This document shows, piece by piece, positions 1 to 9,525 of a stretch of DNA of 22,500 bases. The position numbers were made by a program, and so were the translations under genes. This DNA comes from Halocaridina rubra (lineage: Eukaryota; Arthropoda; Malacostraca; Decapoda; Atyidae), in assembly GCA_037179515.1 (NCBI GenBank), contig JAXCGZ010019148.1, forward strand, positions 32,501 to 55,000, read 5' to 3'. Numbering within the stretch: position 1 is the first letter of the stretch; each line of letters begins with the position of its first letter. The notes beneath the pieces were generated by a model. The model was not told the origin of the DNA. It worked only from the letters and a program-made list of their open reading frames with translations, and did not search any database.

Positions 1-158
1 AAGATTGTTTCTTAGTATATTAAAAACAAAGGTACATATATCAAAAACATATTTATCTCTAATCTTTATCCATTCTAGATCTTTTAAAACAGGAGAGATG
101 TGCTCGTATTTTCTTACATTGCCAACAGCCACTCGTGCTGCAAAGTTTTGTAACTTTT

Positions 159-160
<2 letters not shown>

Positions 161-205
<45 letters not shown>
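161..205. repeat. (AAT)n microsatellite
   Basis: Uninterrupted AAT trinucleotide repeat of about 15 units. The flanking DNA (1-160 and 206-354) shows no coding signal, and the Asn-rich and Ile-rich open frames here are only translations of the repeat. Confidence 0.97.
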
Positions 206-206
<1 letters not shown>

Positions 207-354
207 CAGTTAATGGATGAAATAATCCCAGCTACCGACTGGAGATAAGAGGCCACAACTTTACAAATTAATGCCGCAGTAGTAGCACATGTCCTCTCTT
301 CACGCGTCAGCTCACCCAAGTGATATTTTGAAGTGACAGCAAACGTATACCATA

Positions 355-1323
355 CAGTGTTGCCACGGAGAAAAATGGAAATTCACAAGATGGGCTCCCA
401 AAAATTCACAAGATCCATAACAATGCTAAATAACTTATTCAAATACATGATTCTACTAATGAAATTATTAAATAAAAATACTCTATAACTTACTTTATCG
501 TATGTGAAGTCCTGTTATGAATTTCCTGTACCCACTCAATGTCATACAGAACAATAGAAAATTATAAATCTTCAACTTCTTCGAAGAACTATTCATTGGG
601 ATACAATTCTGCTCCCTCCTTATTTGAATACGTTAAACCATATCTCTGTCTGATCCTGCCTTCTTTTAATTAATTTATTAACACTTTGGAAGGTTCCCAC
701 TCAAAGCAAGACACATCTTTTCTTGTAATGCTTTGTATAGCACTGAATCCAACAAGACACTCTGTAATCAGCTTTTTTTTTTTACCCATCTACTACATCA
801 TAAATTTAGTGAAGTTAAAAATTTATGTTAATAAAATGAATGAAATTATGATCAAAAACAAATCAGTTACTAATAATTATATATTGACATATAGATTTGG
901 CACCGTGGTGTGTTGCTTCACGGAATTCACGTTAGACGAATGAAACCAACCCGTACGTGTATTTGGGTGACGAACTACACGGCACAAAGTTGGTAATGCT
1001 TGCTGAGTATGTGAGTGGTCCCACTGCCAAGTACAATCATAAATGCAATATTACCTAAATTGAAATTTGTGAAGAATTCAAGCTATTGTTGGATGCATTA
1101 TCGTAATGATAAAATAATCACCATAATTATATTACAATTCCAATAATATTTTCAAGTTGTGGTTATTTCTTTTTAATAAATATTGATAATTATTTAATTT
1201 ATATCCCAGTATTTACAGAAATTCACAAGATTTTGTAAAATCTTAAATTTTTTTTCACAAGATCACAAGGTGATAGCCAAATTCACAAGATCTTGTGAAA
1301 AATCACAAGCTGTGGCAACACTG
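355..1323. mobile_element. Non-autonomous hAT-type DNA transposon
   Basis: The left end reads CAGTGTTGCCAC (355-366) and the right end carries its exact reverse complement GTGGCAACACTG (1312-1323). Both ends are flanked by the identical 8-bp direct repeat ATACCATA (347-354 and 1324-1331). Terminal inverted repeats beginning CAG with an 8-bp target-site duplication are the hallmark of the hAT superfamily. The 969-bp interior is AT-rich and has no transposase frame, so the element must have been mobilised in trans. Subterminal copies of TTCACAAGAT lie at 382, 405, 1222, 1254 and 1282, with one inverted copy at 1289-1298. These are likely transposase-binding repeats. The intact duplication suggests a fairly recent insertion. 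It lies downstream of the 3' end of the minus-strand zinc-finger gene. Confidence 0.88.
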
Positions 1324-1372
1324 ATACCATATATTCATACCATATATTGATTTATACCATATATTGATTGTG
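1324..1372. repeat. Short tandem repeat of ATACCATATATT
   Basis: Three near-copies of ATACCATATATT-like units follow the transposon end directly (1324, 1338, 1353). The transposon target duplication is part of this motif, so the element landed in, or at the edge of, a small tandem array. The remaining bases to about 1500 show no feature. Confidence 0.7.
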
Positions 1373-1672
1373 TAATCAAGTGACTCTTGGCAATGATATA
1401 ATTGCCAAGTACTGCATTTCGTAGTAACAGCTTGTTTCAAAATTATCAATAACTCAAAACCAATATATTGTTAGTAATTTATTTTGTTGCATTACACTAT
1501 CAGCGTTACTGTGTGGCGATTTAATAAAGTGTAAAAGTTCATTTCATGATAAAATCTCAAAAACTTACCAAACCCATTTTGATACTAAGTCTAATGAAGG
1601 GTACAATATGTATAAAAAATTACCTGCCTCCTGATAAGAGAGGGGTATTCGTGAGCGTAAGGGTTTTTTTTT

Positions 1673-1678
1673 TTTATT
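1673..1678 (-). promoter_or_regulatory. Candidate poly(A) signal AATAAA of the zinc-finger gene
   Basis: TTTATT on the plus strand is AATAAA on the minus strand. It lies about 105 nt downstream of the stop codon at 1780-1782. It sits at the edge of a T run, so a chance match is possible. A further TTTATT lies near 1478. Confidence 0.45.
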
Positions 1679-1779
1679 GCATTTAAACCTTACTATAGCT
1701 AAGGTACTCGTTATACCTTTCTCTACCTTCAATTTTTTACAGTGCACAGGTACTTTGAAGTTTCAACTATATAAATCCT

Positions 1780-2358
1780 TTACTGTAGACTGAAAGAATA
1801 TATAATCTCACCAGCTTTATCACTGTTCTGTGAACTTTGTTCTCTTGGATCTTCAGTATGAGAATTAACATACTCTGTTGACGCTATTTCTTCATTTAGA
1901 ATAGTGCACGATTCACTTGTCTGAGCAGATGTTGTACCGACCTGAATCCTCACTTGAGGTTCATAAGCGGCTTCTTGCATATATTGGGACTCTTGGATTT
2001 CCTGGCTCTGTACAACAATCTCTGCTGTGGTATGTTGATTCTCGTGTATTTGATGAGTTACATACCTGCTCTGCGTCAAGACCTCTGCAGCCTCAGCTAC
2101 AACCTGAAGAGGGTTTGATATGTCATGTTGCAGGTGGATTACCTGCTGTTGCTCATTTGATTGAGAACACAATGCGACTGAACTGGGGTGATTAAGTACT
2201 TGCTCGTTATAGCTAGTTCCAGCAATTACAGGACTCTCAAGAGGTAACACATGCTCTGCCTGCACAACCACAGTTTCCTCAGAATGATTACTGGTGATCT
2301 GTGGCTGTAACCGGTGGGTTACAGTTGTCAAATCTTGGTGTTCCGTGAGGATTCTCAG
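1780..2358 (-). CDS. C2H2 zinc-finger gene, last coding exon (Q/E-rich tail)
   Basis: This exon follows a strong acceptor (pyrimidine run then CAG, 2359-2361) and reads 192 codons to a TAA at 1780-1782. It joins the upstream exon in phase 0. It has no zinc finger. It is rich in Gln, Glu, Val, Thr and Ser, with repeated Gln-Val and Ile-Gln-type patterns such as VVVQ, VIHLQ, VVAEAAEVL and QEIQESQYMQEAAYEPQ. Tails of this composition are common in transcription factors as activation or protein-protein interaction segments, which is inference here. A GGTGAG near the end could serve as an alternative donor, so an isoform with another last exon cannot be excluded. Confidence 0.82.
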   Translation of the reverse strand: MRILTEHQDLTTVTHRLQPQITSNHSEETVVVQAEHVLPLESPVIAGTSYNEQVLNHPSSVALCSQSNEQQQVIHLQHDISNPLQVVAEAAEVLTQSRYVTHQIHENQHTTAEIVVQSQEIQESQYMQEAAYEPQVRIQVGTTSAQTSESCTILNEEIASTEYVNSHTEDPREQSSQNSDKAGEIIYSFSLQ

Positions 2359-2619
2359 CTGAAAAAGAGCAAGAACTATTGAGACCTACTTTTAGGAGAG
2401 GGAAATCCTTACCTTATATCGTATGTTATGTATTTTGAAGGCAGGTAACTATTCCAGAAGACCCGACATGATATTTGCACCTGTATATGGGTATTTATGA
2501 GACGCAGTTTCCAAATATGTTATTCACAGCAATACAGAGGCAGCTATTTATAAATGATAATCATGAATATGAAACAAAATGTTCTATCTAAATTAATATA
2601 GCTTTAATACAATCTATAC

Positions 2620-2814
2620 CTGTTGATTTGCGTGGTCATCTTTAGGCTGAACTGTGACAATGGAAACACAATCAGCAGGAGAAGCAGCAAGTCCTAAGCT
2701 TGGCAAGAGAGCAGCCACATCACCAGGTTCCCCACCAACTTTTTCTGGGAGAATCAGGATAACTTGCCTCATTCCTTCTTCTTCACCCTCACTTGGACCA
2801 CTGTCGGGAAGATG
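2620..2814 (-). CDS. C2H2 zinc-finger gene, exon with tandem acceptor
   Basis: Donor GTATAG on the minus strand ends the exon in phase 0 after ...HANQQ. Two in-frame acceptors lie 6 nt apart: one gives an exon start at 2814 (CAG) and one at 2820 (TAG), so the product may include or lack Ile-Gln. The 65 or 67 codons encode an acidic start (DSGPSEGEEEG), a hydrophobic stretch RQVILILPEKVGGEPGDVAA and a Leu/Ala-rich part. No zinc finger is present. I do not recognise a domain. Intron sizes on either side are about 210 and 261 bp, typical of the compact introns in this gene. Confidence 0.8.
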
Positions 2815-3029
2815 CTGTATCTATTCGCAATTAATGAAGGAAAAAAGTTATATTAAACAATATTCATTTGGAACAGCTTTATACAGTCAATACCCATTGT
2901 CAGTAATAACCATGTGCATAATGATAAAGTCATTGCAGTGACAAAGTTACGAAGGAATAGCTAAAAATATTTTCATAATAGAAATTTACATATATTACTC
3001 AACATCCTGGATTTATCAAAATTCCTCAC

Positions 3030-3157
3030 CAATATTTTCACTGGTTGCTGAGACCCAGGTTCAGCCTGGCTTGACCTCAAAATTGATGGTTTACTGGCTG
3101 TTCTCAAATAAGATCTCGGGCCCTTGATAACCTTCAACTCATCACTGTTACTAGACT
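3030..3157 (-). CDS. C2H2 zinc-finger gene, short linker exon
   Basis: A 128-nt exon bounded by a TTTTTCAG acceptor (3158-3160) and a GTGAGG donor (3024-3029). It enters in phase 1 and leaves in phase 0, in agreement with both neighbours. It encodes about 43 residues: an acidic SSNSDE start, then basic and Ser-rich sequence with no Cys or His pair. It is a linker between the acidic exon and the C-terminal tail, and its function is unknown. Confidence 0.78.
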
Positions 3158-3393
3158 CTGAAAAATGCATGTATTTTAAGTAAGGTGACATAATTTCGTA
3201 AAAGTACTACCATTTAATGATAAATCTGCCAGTTTTTGCAAATTATAAAACATACATGAAATTTAAACTTATTTCCAAGGCTGTGCTGATATATAACATG
3301 GGATGCTAGTGCAGCCTTATTAACTAGTAATATTATTGAACTACCTTTTCTTTCATCCTTTGCAACATTTTAGTATGCATAAATAGCCTATAC

Positions 3394-3653
3394 CTTGTTT
3401 GGAATCTGCAACATTTTCTTGAAGAAGTTGACCACTCACATCAGAGCAAGGAAAATTTTGCAGGTTTTCTTCCACTCCAGATGAGGTTTGAATCACCAGC
3501 TCTGAATCTATATTATTCTCAGTGTATTCCTCGATATCCAGTGACCTTTTGATCTGGGTTAGAACATCTTCATCCACTTTTACACCTTCCTCACTTATGG
3601 ACGGGTCATCGACGATTTCGTTTTTTATATTAAATAATGAAGGTCTCTTTGAT
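3394..3653 (-). CDS. C2H2 zinc-finger gene, acidic exon
   Basis: Acceptor TTCTGTCAG and donor GTATAG define a 260-nt exon that enters in phase 2 and leaves in phase 1. It encodes about 87 residues starting with the basic KSKRP (possible nuclear localisation signal with KKRQ from the previous exon). These are followed by acidic segments such as NEIVDDPSISEEGVKVDEDV and SLDIEEYTENNIDSE. There is no zinc finger. The composition suggests a disordered regulatory region. Confidence 0.8.
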
Positions 3654-3846
3654 CTGACAGAAGCAAAAAGACTTAAATATTCCACGTAGTAATATTTACA
3701 AGTAAAGCCTCTATACATACATATGCTAACTAATTACATACAATGTATATTTATAAACGTACCAGAAAGAGTCATTGGTAAAATCAGAGAACAGAAAAAA
3801 GCTAAATGCACAGGAATTGAACTCAAAAATTTAGTACTTCACTTAC

Positions 3847-3938
3847 TTTTGTCTCTTTTTAGGTTGAAAAGGCAAAGGAGAAGAAGTAACTGTAGAATCT
3901 TGTTCAGCTCGATAGTAACTCCTTATGTGATTTCTAAT
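3847..3938 (-). CDS. C2H2 zinc-finger gene, short exon with basic motif
   Basis: A 92-nt exon between TTTGTATTTCAG (acceptor) and GTAAGT (donor), entering in phase 0 and leaving in phase 2. It encodes about 30 residues beginning IRNHIRSYYRAEQD and ending in the basic FQPKKRQK. The start IRNHIRSYYR follows the His-rich end of the previous exon. Joined to KSKRP in the next exon, the basic patch KKRQKSKRP across the junction is a plausible bipartite nuclear localisation signal. Confidence 0.8.
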
Positions 3939-4173
3939 CTGAAATACAAAGACCACAAATAGTAAGTAGTATGAATGTTAAACCTAAAAAGTCATTGTAT
4001 GAATACCTTAAGAGTTATTAATGGCTAAACCAACAGCCAGTTACAATCGTCTCCAAATATTAGCAGAAGAGAGATCATGTGTGCCTCTATTCTAGTATCA
4101 TAGAGTCAGTATTGAAAATACTGTGAGAAATATGATTTTCTATAAAAATACATAAGAGTACTGAGTAACTTAC

Positions 4174-4503
4174 ATCTTCTTTGGTTTCAAAACAATGAGC
4201 ATGTTTTTGCAAGAGGTGAGCATGAAGAGCTGATGCATAGTTACTCTTGAATATAATACATTCCTCTTCAACTAAGGAATAGTCTGTACGCAATTCTGCA
4301 TTTTCAGATTCCTTGATTTTGCTTACTTGGTTATTTTCACCACATGGATTTTCCACTTTTTCAGAGGTAATATCTGTATTTTCATTTTGCACAGAGCTAG
4401 ATAATGTAATACTAGAGGACTCCTGTGAAGCACATAATTGACACTCATACATAGAACGACCCGGATGGCGTTTCGTTTTCAACATGTGCTTCCGTAAGTT
4501 TTC
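4174..4503 (-). CDS. C2H2 zinc-finger gene, exon with interrupted finger
   Basis: A 330-nt exon, phase 0 at both ends, with acceptor CTCTTTCAG and donor GTAAGT. It opens with ENLRKHMLKTKRHPG, which supplies the two histidines of the finger begun in the upstream exon (CCPYCSYVCNNQ). It then starts another finger with YECQLC. The expected His pair for that finger (SALHAHLLQKH) appears only after about 70 residues of Ser/Glu/Asn-rich sequence. Either the finger carries a long inserted loop or it has lost its normal fold. The strong donor makes the exon itself convincing. Confidence 0.85.
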
Positions 4504-4645
4504 CTGAAAGAGTTAACAGACTTTAAACAAATTTCTGTATTATGTACGTGGTTTAGTCTACAAATATGCACTGATAATCGAGGATATAATGATAAACTAA
4601 TTTTGTATTTCAAAGGGAAAAAAAGGTTAAAATGACTCCACTAAC

Positions 4646-4805
4646 CTGGTTATTACAAACATATGAGCAGTATGGGCAGCAAAAAGGTGTAGAACCTGTG
4701 TGAAGGCGCAAGTGTCGATGAAGATGGGGCAGATGGGCAGTGCTGTAAGGACAATGAGGACACTCATACTGATTTCCATCATCCTTTTTGTGTTCTCGAC
4801 GATGT
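4646..4805 (-). CDS. C2H2 zinc-finger gene, exon with HTGS-type finger
   Basis: A 160-nt exon with acceptor TTCTGTCACAG and donor GTTAGT, entering in phase 2 and leaving in phase 0. It completes the previous finger (YLCDVCGAHCETLSLLKK then HRREH) and holds one full classical finger, YECPHC...HLHRHLRLHTGS, with an HTG-type linker. It begins the next finger, FCCPYCSYVCNNQ, whose histidines are on the following exon. A pair like this (CPHCPYSTAH...HLRLHTGSTPFCCPYC) resembles what I remember of ZNF407-type proteins, but that family call is tentative. Confidence 0.87.
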
Positions 4806-4988
4806 CTGTGACAGAAAATTGCATAATAATTACACAATTAAAAAATTGTTTGATATAATGTCATATATCAACTGCGATCTACAATACATAAGACTATGGA
4901 AATAATGACATGACATTACTAAATAAGTACTATACAATTACTAATTGTAGGTGCTTAAATTGTAATTAATACTGAGAATTTTAATAAG

Positions 4989-5018
4989 ATATACAACAAT
5001 ACGAGTTTTTATCAATGA
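4989..5018. other. Intron sequence before the CA/TA array
   Basis: Plain AT-rich intron DNA within the 548-bp intron (4806-5353), the longest intron between mapped exons of the zinc-finger gene. It has been lengthened by the microsatellite and the SINE that follow. Confidence 0.5.
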
Positions 5019-5191
<173 letters not shown>

Positions 5192-5230
5192 TTCAAAGTC
5201 TAAGGCCATATTATCACTAATTGTTTCTTT

Positions 5231-5330
5231 AGTTCCCATTTGGGAGTGGACACATACAGATTGAAGCTGGGGATATTAAGGTTGCATGCCCTTCCCATTG
5301 CCCCGCCAAGGGGTCGAACGGAGCTTTATA
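5231..5330 (-). mobile_element. tRNA-derived SINE fragment (minus strand)
   Basis: Read on the minus strand this holds CGTTCGACCCC, a good Pol III B box, followed by GGGAAGGGCATGC, then CCCCAGCTTCAATCTG and TGTGTCCACTCCCAAAT. The same body occurs in the copies at 19223, 19382, 20039 and 21775. The tRNA head upstream of the B box is truncated. It lies in an intron, antisense-neutral because the gene is also on the minus strand. Confidence 0.8.
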
Positions 5331-5353
5331 AGCAGGTGAGGGTTATAACTTAC

Positions 5354-5773
5354 TTCTTGAGTAGGCTTAGAGTTTCACAGTGAGCACCACATACATCGCA
5401 CAAATAGCTTTTGGGTGGTGCTGGAGAGTCTTTCTGGGTCTTGCTCCTTCTATGTGATGCAAGTGCACATTTGCTGGATGAATGTGAGACAGAAGATCCA
5501 ATGACAGAAGAAGAGGTCAAATCCCCTGGAGCAGGGTGGTGAGTAGGGCAGGTTCCTATATTACAAGAAGAATCACCTGGACATGCAGCATGGCTATCAC
5601 ACTGACTACAAACAGTATGAGAGACTCCATCTTGAAGGCTTCCATATTCACTGCCAGCCATATATATATTATTTTCCTCATACTTTTGTGTTTGCGAGTC
5701 AGCAGAATTAATGCTTTGATCGCCAACATAAACATGACAACTTGCTTCTTGCTTGTGGCGATAGAGATTATTT
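5354..5773 (-). CDS. C2H2 zinc-finger gene, 420-nt exon
   Basis: Acceptor TTCTTCGCAG and donor GTAAGT; enters and leaves in phase 2. It begins by completing a C2HC finger started upstream (LCELCGKTLSAR then NNLYRHKQEASC). The middle 90 residues are disordered-looking and Cys/His/Ser-rich (VCSQCDSHAACPGDSSC, CPTHHPAPGD, SSVSHSSSKC), with no regular C2H2 spacing. It ends with the first half of another finger, YLCDVCGAHCETLSLLK, whose histidines lie on exon 4646-4805. It sits next to the SINE-bearing intron. Confidence 0.85.
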
Positions 5774-5985
5774 CTGCGAAGAAAAATATTTCAATTGAGT
5801 TATAGTTAAAAAAAATATTCAGGTGCAAATTTTGTGTGTGAAATACTTGTATTGCAGACAGCAATTACCTATACATAAATATGAGATGGAATATCAAGAA
5901 TGTCTAGAGTTCCCCTACACCTTCAAAACCATAAATGAGAGAGGAACGTTTTTCTGTCAATTTCATAATATTCAAGCATTGTTAC

Positions 5986-6188
5986 CTTGCAGACAACGTC
6001 TTCCCGCATAATTCGCAGAGAGACTGAGTATTGCGCTCTTGATTTGGTGTATGTGTGTGAACAAAGGCCAGATGTCGTTCAAGCCATACTAATTGAGGAA
6101 ATTTCCTTGAACATATGTGACAAGAATGTGGCCATTCACTAGTATGACTTAACATATGCCCCTTCACAGAAGAAATTCTCAGTTTGGT
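5986..6188 (-). CDS. C2H2 zinc-finger gene, 203-nt exon
   Basis: Acceptor TCTCTTGCAG and donor GTAACA; enters in phase 0 and leaves in phase 2. Its first residues TKLRISSVKGHMLSH complete the finger begun as YPCHICK at the very end of the large exon. It holds one whole finger, HSCHICSRKF...LERHLAFVH, and starts the next one with LCELCGKTLSA. Splicing here therefore cuts two fingers right after the CxxC pair, a pattern repeated at the downstream junctions. Confidence 0.87.
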
Positions 6189-6306
6189 CTGCAAGAGAAA
6201 TAATATATTACACTCTTACACTATTACTACTTTAATGTGGAAAGCAGTGCTTACTTTTTACAATTAATTTTTAACAGATAAATGACCACAATTTATATAT
6301 CATTAC

Positions 6307-9093
6307 CTTACATATATGACATGGGTAGCGGCCATCATCTTCTCTCTGCCCATGTGCCATTGTAATATGCAAGAATACGTGTGCCAGTAAGTCATTCCTG
6401 AAGTCACACATATCACATGAGTGAAGGCCTAATGCTTTTGCTGGTACACCTGAACATGTGTTCTGATGGTGAGCAAGATCTGATCTGTGAGGAAGGATGA
6501 TTCCACAGAGATGGCAAGGAGTACAGTCTTTCTGATGTTCTTGAGCTAAATGTTGTCGTAAAGATGGGAGATCTTTTGTCTCTACATAGCAAAGGTTACA
6601 TGTTCTAGCAACTGAGAGACCTCGCTGTCTCCCTATCGTTGTTTTATGTTCAGCAGACCTCCTGTGTATTTCTGCTTGGCGATGTGTTGGAAATTCTAGA
6701 CCACATACAAAGCAATGATATTTATCATATTTCTTACCACTTTGATGATTATTTTTTATATGGACACGCATCTGACGTTCTCGTAAGGCTTTGAAGTTAC
6801 ACTGCGAGCACTGTAATATACGTTGGTCACATAATTGAAAGTCAGAATCCTGATGATGAACCCTCCGGTGAGAAAGATATTCTCGGCGGTACTTAAAGAT
6901 GCACTTATCCAACGGGCACATAATTACTGACCTACTTGTTATCACTATTTGACGAGCTTGGAGAATGAAGTCAAGTGCATTGTCAATGTGGTATGGGGTC
7001 TGAAAGTGATGAACTGTTTCTGAAAGGCTCATTGAATCATCATCACAACAAGCTGAACATGAATATATTGTTTTTACTTCATCACTTTCCATATCATCTG
7101 CATGGGATTTTATGTGGTTCAAAAAATCTTTGTGTGTATTACAATAAAACTTACAGGCAAAGCAACAAAATGGTGATGACTTTATGATAGACTTAAAATT
7201 CTGAAGGACTAGTTTAGTAAAGGCTAAGTCTACTTCAGCAGATCTGTTCGTTCTGTACTCCAATTCATGATGTATATGAGCAAGTGATGCAAAATGGAGA
7301 GGGGCATATGTAACTCCAAATGACAGTTTGCATATTGGACATAAGAGTTTTGGTATCACTGCAGCAGGTTTTACAGCAATTTCATCCTCTTCATCTAAGA
7401 CTGGCTCCTGTTTGGCCTCTAATTTTATATCAGCTAATGTATTCCCTAACAGAGCTTTTTTCTTTTGGGGAGAACCACTACTGCATGTTCTCTTACATGG
7501 CTCGGACAATGTTTCCTCAACAACGATTTTCCTTCTTTTCATTCTTGCAATAGTACACTTCAAAAAATTTTTTGCTTCAAGTTTTTTTGATCTGGCAGGT
7601 CTACCTGTCATCAAATCCAAAGAGGGATCTCTATTTGCCTTAGTAATTTTCTTATCATAGGAGGCACTCTCATTAAGAATATGACGACGTGATTTCAAAT
7701 GACGCTCGTAATTCTCCTTGCCTTTAAGAGTTCGACTGCAACAGCTGCAGTGATATTCAATACTATTGCCAACTTTGATCATGTTTGTTATTTTTTTCCC
7801 AGGCAACCATTTTCCTTTTGTGTACGTAGGAGGAAGAGGTATATCCGTATCATCTTCCTCATCTGCTTCTTCCACTTCTTCCTCAAGCTCAGTCTTCGGT
7901 GTTGCAGGTCTCCACTTCCCTCCAACAGTCGGTGGAGGCCGGCTTCCGGGTCTCCATTTTCCACCAGTATGATGATGGGGAGGTGTACTACCATCATCAT
8001 CCTCATCTTCGAAATCATCATCATCATCCTCATGCTGCCTTTTCATTGGAGTTTTTATGCTACTTCTTAGGTCTAAAGACGAGAGAAAATCATCTTGCCT
8101 TAACTCGCTTTTCTCACTGGAAAAACCTGGGGACATTTGACCTTCATATTTCATATCAGGCACCCTGAAAGCCATCTGACCTTCAGCTACACTTACACTA
8201 TTCCTTTCACATGAGTCAACTACTGTTTTCTTTGCATCTTGATCATGGATATGGTCTTGTATTCTATTCCCAGCATGTTCCTCCTTTGGTTTGGCATTTT
8301 CAACATTCGATTCACTATTAAGTATAGATTCTTGAGAGGTTGACTGAATACTATAAAATTCATTATATCTGGAATCAAAACTCTGACTTTCAAGCTCATA
8401 TGAAGCGGAAACCTTGAAAAGAGTCATTGATTCACTCTGAGGCTCCGTACTCCCATCATGTGGGACCTTAGGGTGCTCACTGAAACTGTCAAATGGCCGG
8501 AATAAAGCTACACCCTCATTGTTGTTAGGGAGAAGTGGATCGCCATAGCCAGTAAATGGTGTCTGAGAAGGATTCTGTCTACGCAGCAATGAATGACTCT
8601 CTTGAAGTTTTGATTTTGAAGGATCACATAAAACAGGGCTAACCTTGGGTATTTGGGCACTAGAAGACACATACCCATCAAGCATAGAGTACCCATGTAT
8701 CATAGGTGTTTCTCGTCCTTTGGGTAGTGTTTCTTCTCCAGGCTGTTCAGTAACTGAATAAGACTGAATCTGGTTCTTAATTCCATTGTCAGTGACAATT
8801 TGACTGTTAGTCCTATGTGATGCTGGTTCAGCCTCTGTGCTTGCAATATGCACATCAAGACTGTCTCTTGGAAAATCACTATTTTGACGTTGGTTCCTGG
8901 AACTTTCTGATATTTCATTCGGCTTGAAATTTGGACTGATTTTTGTAGTCTCGTGACTAGGTCCTTTGATCACTTTGACACGTCGAGCATTGCCACATCC
9001 AGACTTCCTGTGAGTGATGTAATTGGACAGGCCAATAACAGTAGCTCTACAGCGGAGGCAGACATGAGTATCATCTTCCTCTTCTTCCCATGT
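6307..9093 (-). CDS. C2H2 zinc-finger gene, large exon (up to 929 codons)
   Basis: This is the main exon of a nuclear zinc-finger protein, presumably a DNA- or RNA-binding regulator. The donor GTAATG after ...YPCHICK is clear. The frame stays open up to a TGA at 9094-9096, so 9093 is only the outer limit. I find no good acceptor and no in-frame ATG near it. Close to the start is a C2HC finger (HVCLRCRATV...YITHRKSGC, about 9003-9073). About 300 disordered Ser/Glu/Gln-rich residues follow, then an acidic tract with three GKW(R/L)P motifs (7790-7975). Next is a matrin/U1-type finger (HCSCCSRTL...HLKSRRH), a basic RMKRRK patch, and some ten more C2H2-type fingers between 6310 and 7350. Several of these have H-x5-H spacing. 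The family is possibly ZNF407-like, with low certainty. Confidence 0.88.
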
Positions 9094-9137
9094 TCATATT
9101 TAATCAAAGTGGCTACTTTTCAGGTCATTTATATTTT

Positions 9138-9188
9138 ACTTATTATAGGCTGAGGCAGGTTCATAACATTTTACACGTAGGTTATCCC
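9138..9188 (-). CDS. Possible small upstream exon of the zinc-finger gene
   Basis: A strong acceptor (TTTATTTTTCAG on the minus strand) precedes an open stretch reading DNLRVKCYEPASAYN and then AA|GTAAAA, a usable donor. It lies only about 50 bp upstream of the large exon. The phase does not fit any obvious acceptor of that exon, so this may be an alternative exon, a misread, or a mark of a sequence error in between. A shorter version ending at the GTGTAA donor (…DNLR) would give a compatible phase. Treat as unproven. Confidence 0.25.
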
Positions 9189-9215
9189 TGAAAAATAAAT
9201 AAATAAATATATAAA

Positions 9216-9217
<2 letters not shown>

Positions 9218-9287
<70 letters not shown>
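9218..9287. repeat. (TA)n microsatellite
   Basis: Pure TA repeat of about 35 units, just upstream of the zinc-finger gene's mapped 5' portion. It has no coding content. Confidence 0.97.
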
Positions 9288-9289
<2 letters not shown>

Positions 9290-9418
9290 GAGGAAGAATT
9301 ATAGATATTTTGGAAGAGACCTAAATTTATGTCAATACCAGAAACTTATACTCTACATGTCAAATGAGATTTACTGCTTAAAAGCAATAATTATTATAGG
9401 CATATCATTAGGCAATGA

Positions 9419-9525
<107 letters not shown>

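Noticed and set aside
7699..8070. Several plus-strand open frames opposite the large zinc-finger exon
   Set aside because: They are shadows of the minus-strand coding sequence. The acidic GAT/GAA-rich codons there read as stop-free Ile/Ser/Phe-rich frames on the other strand.
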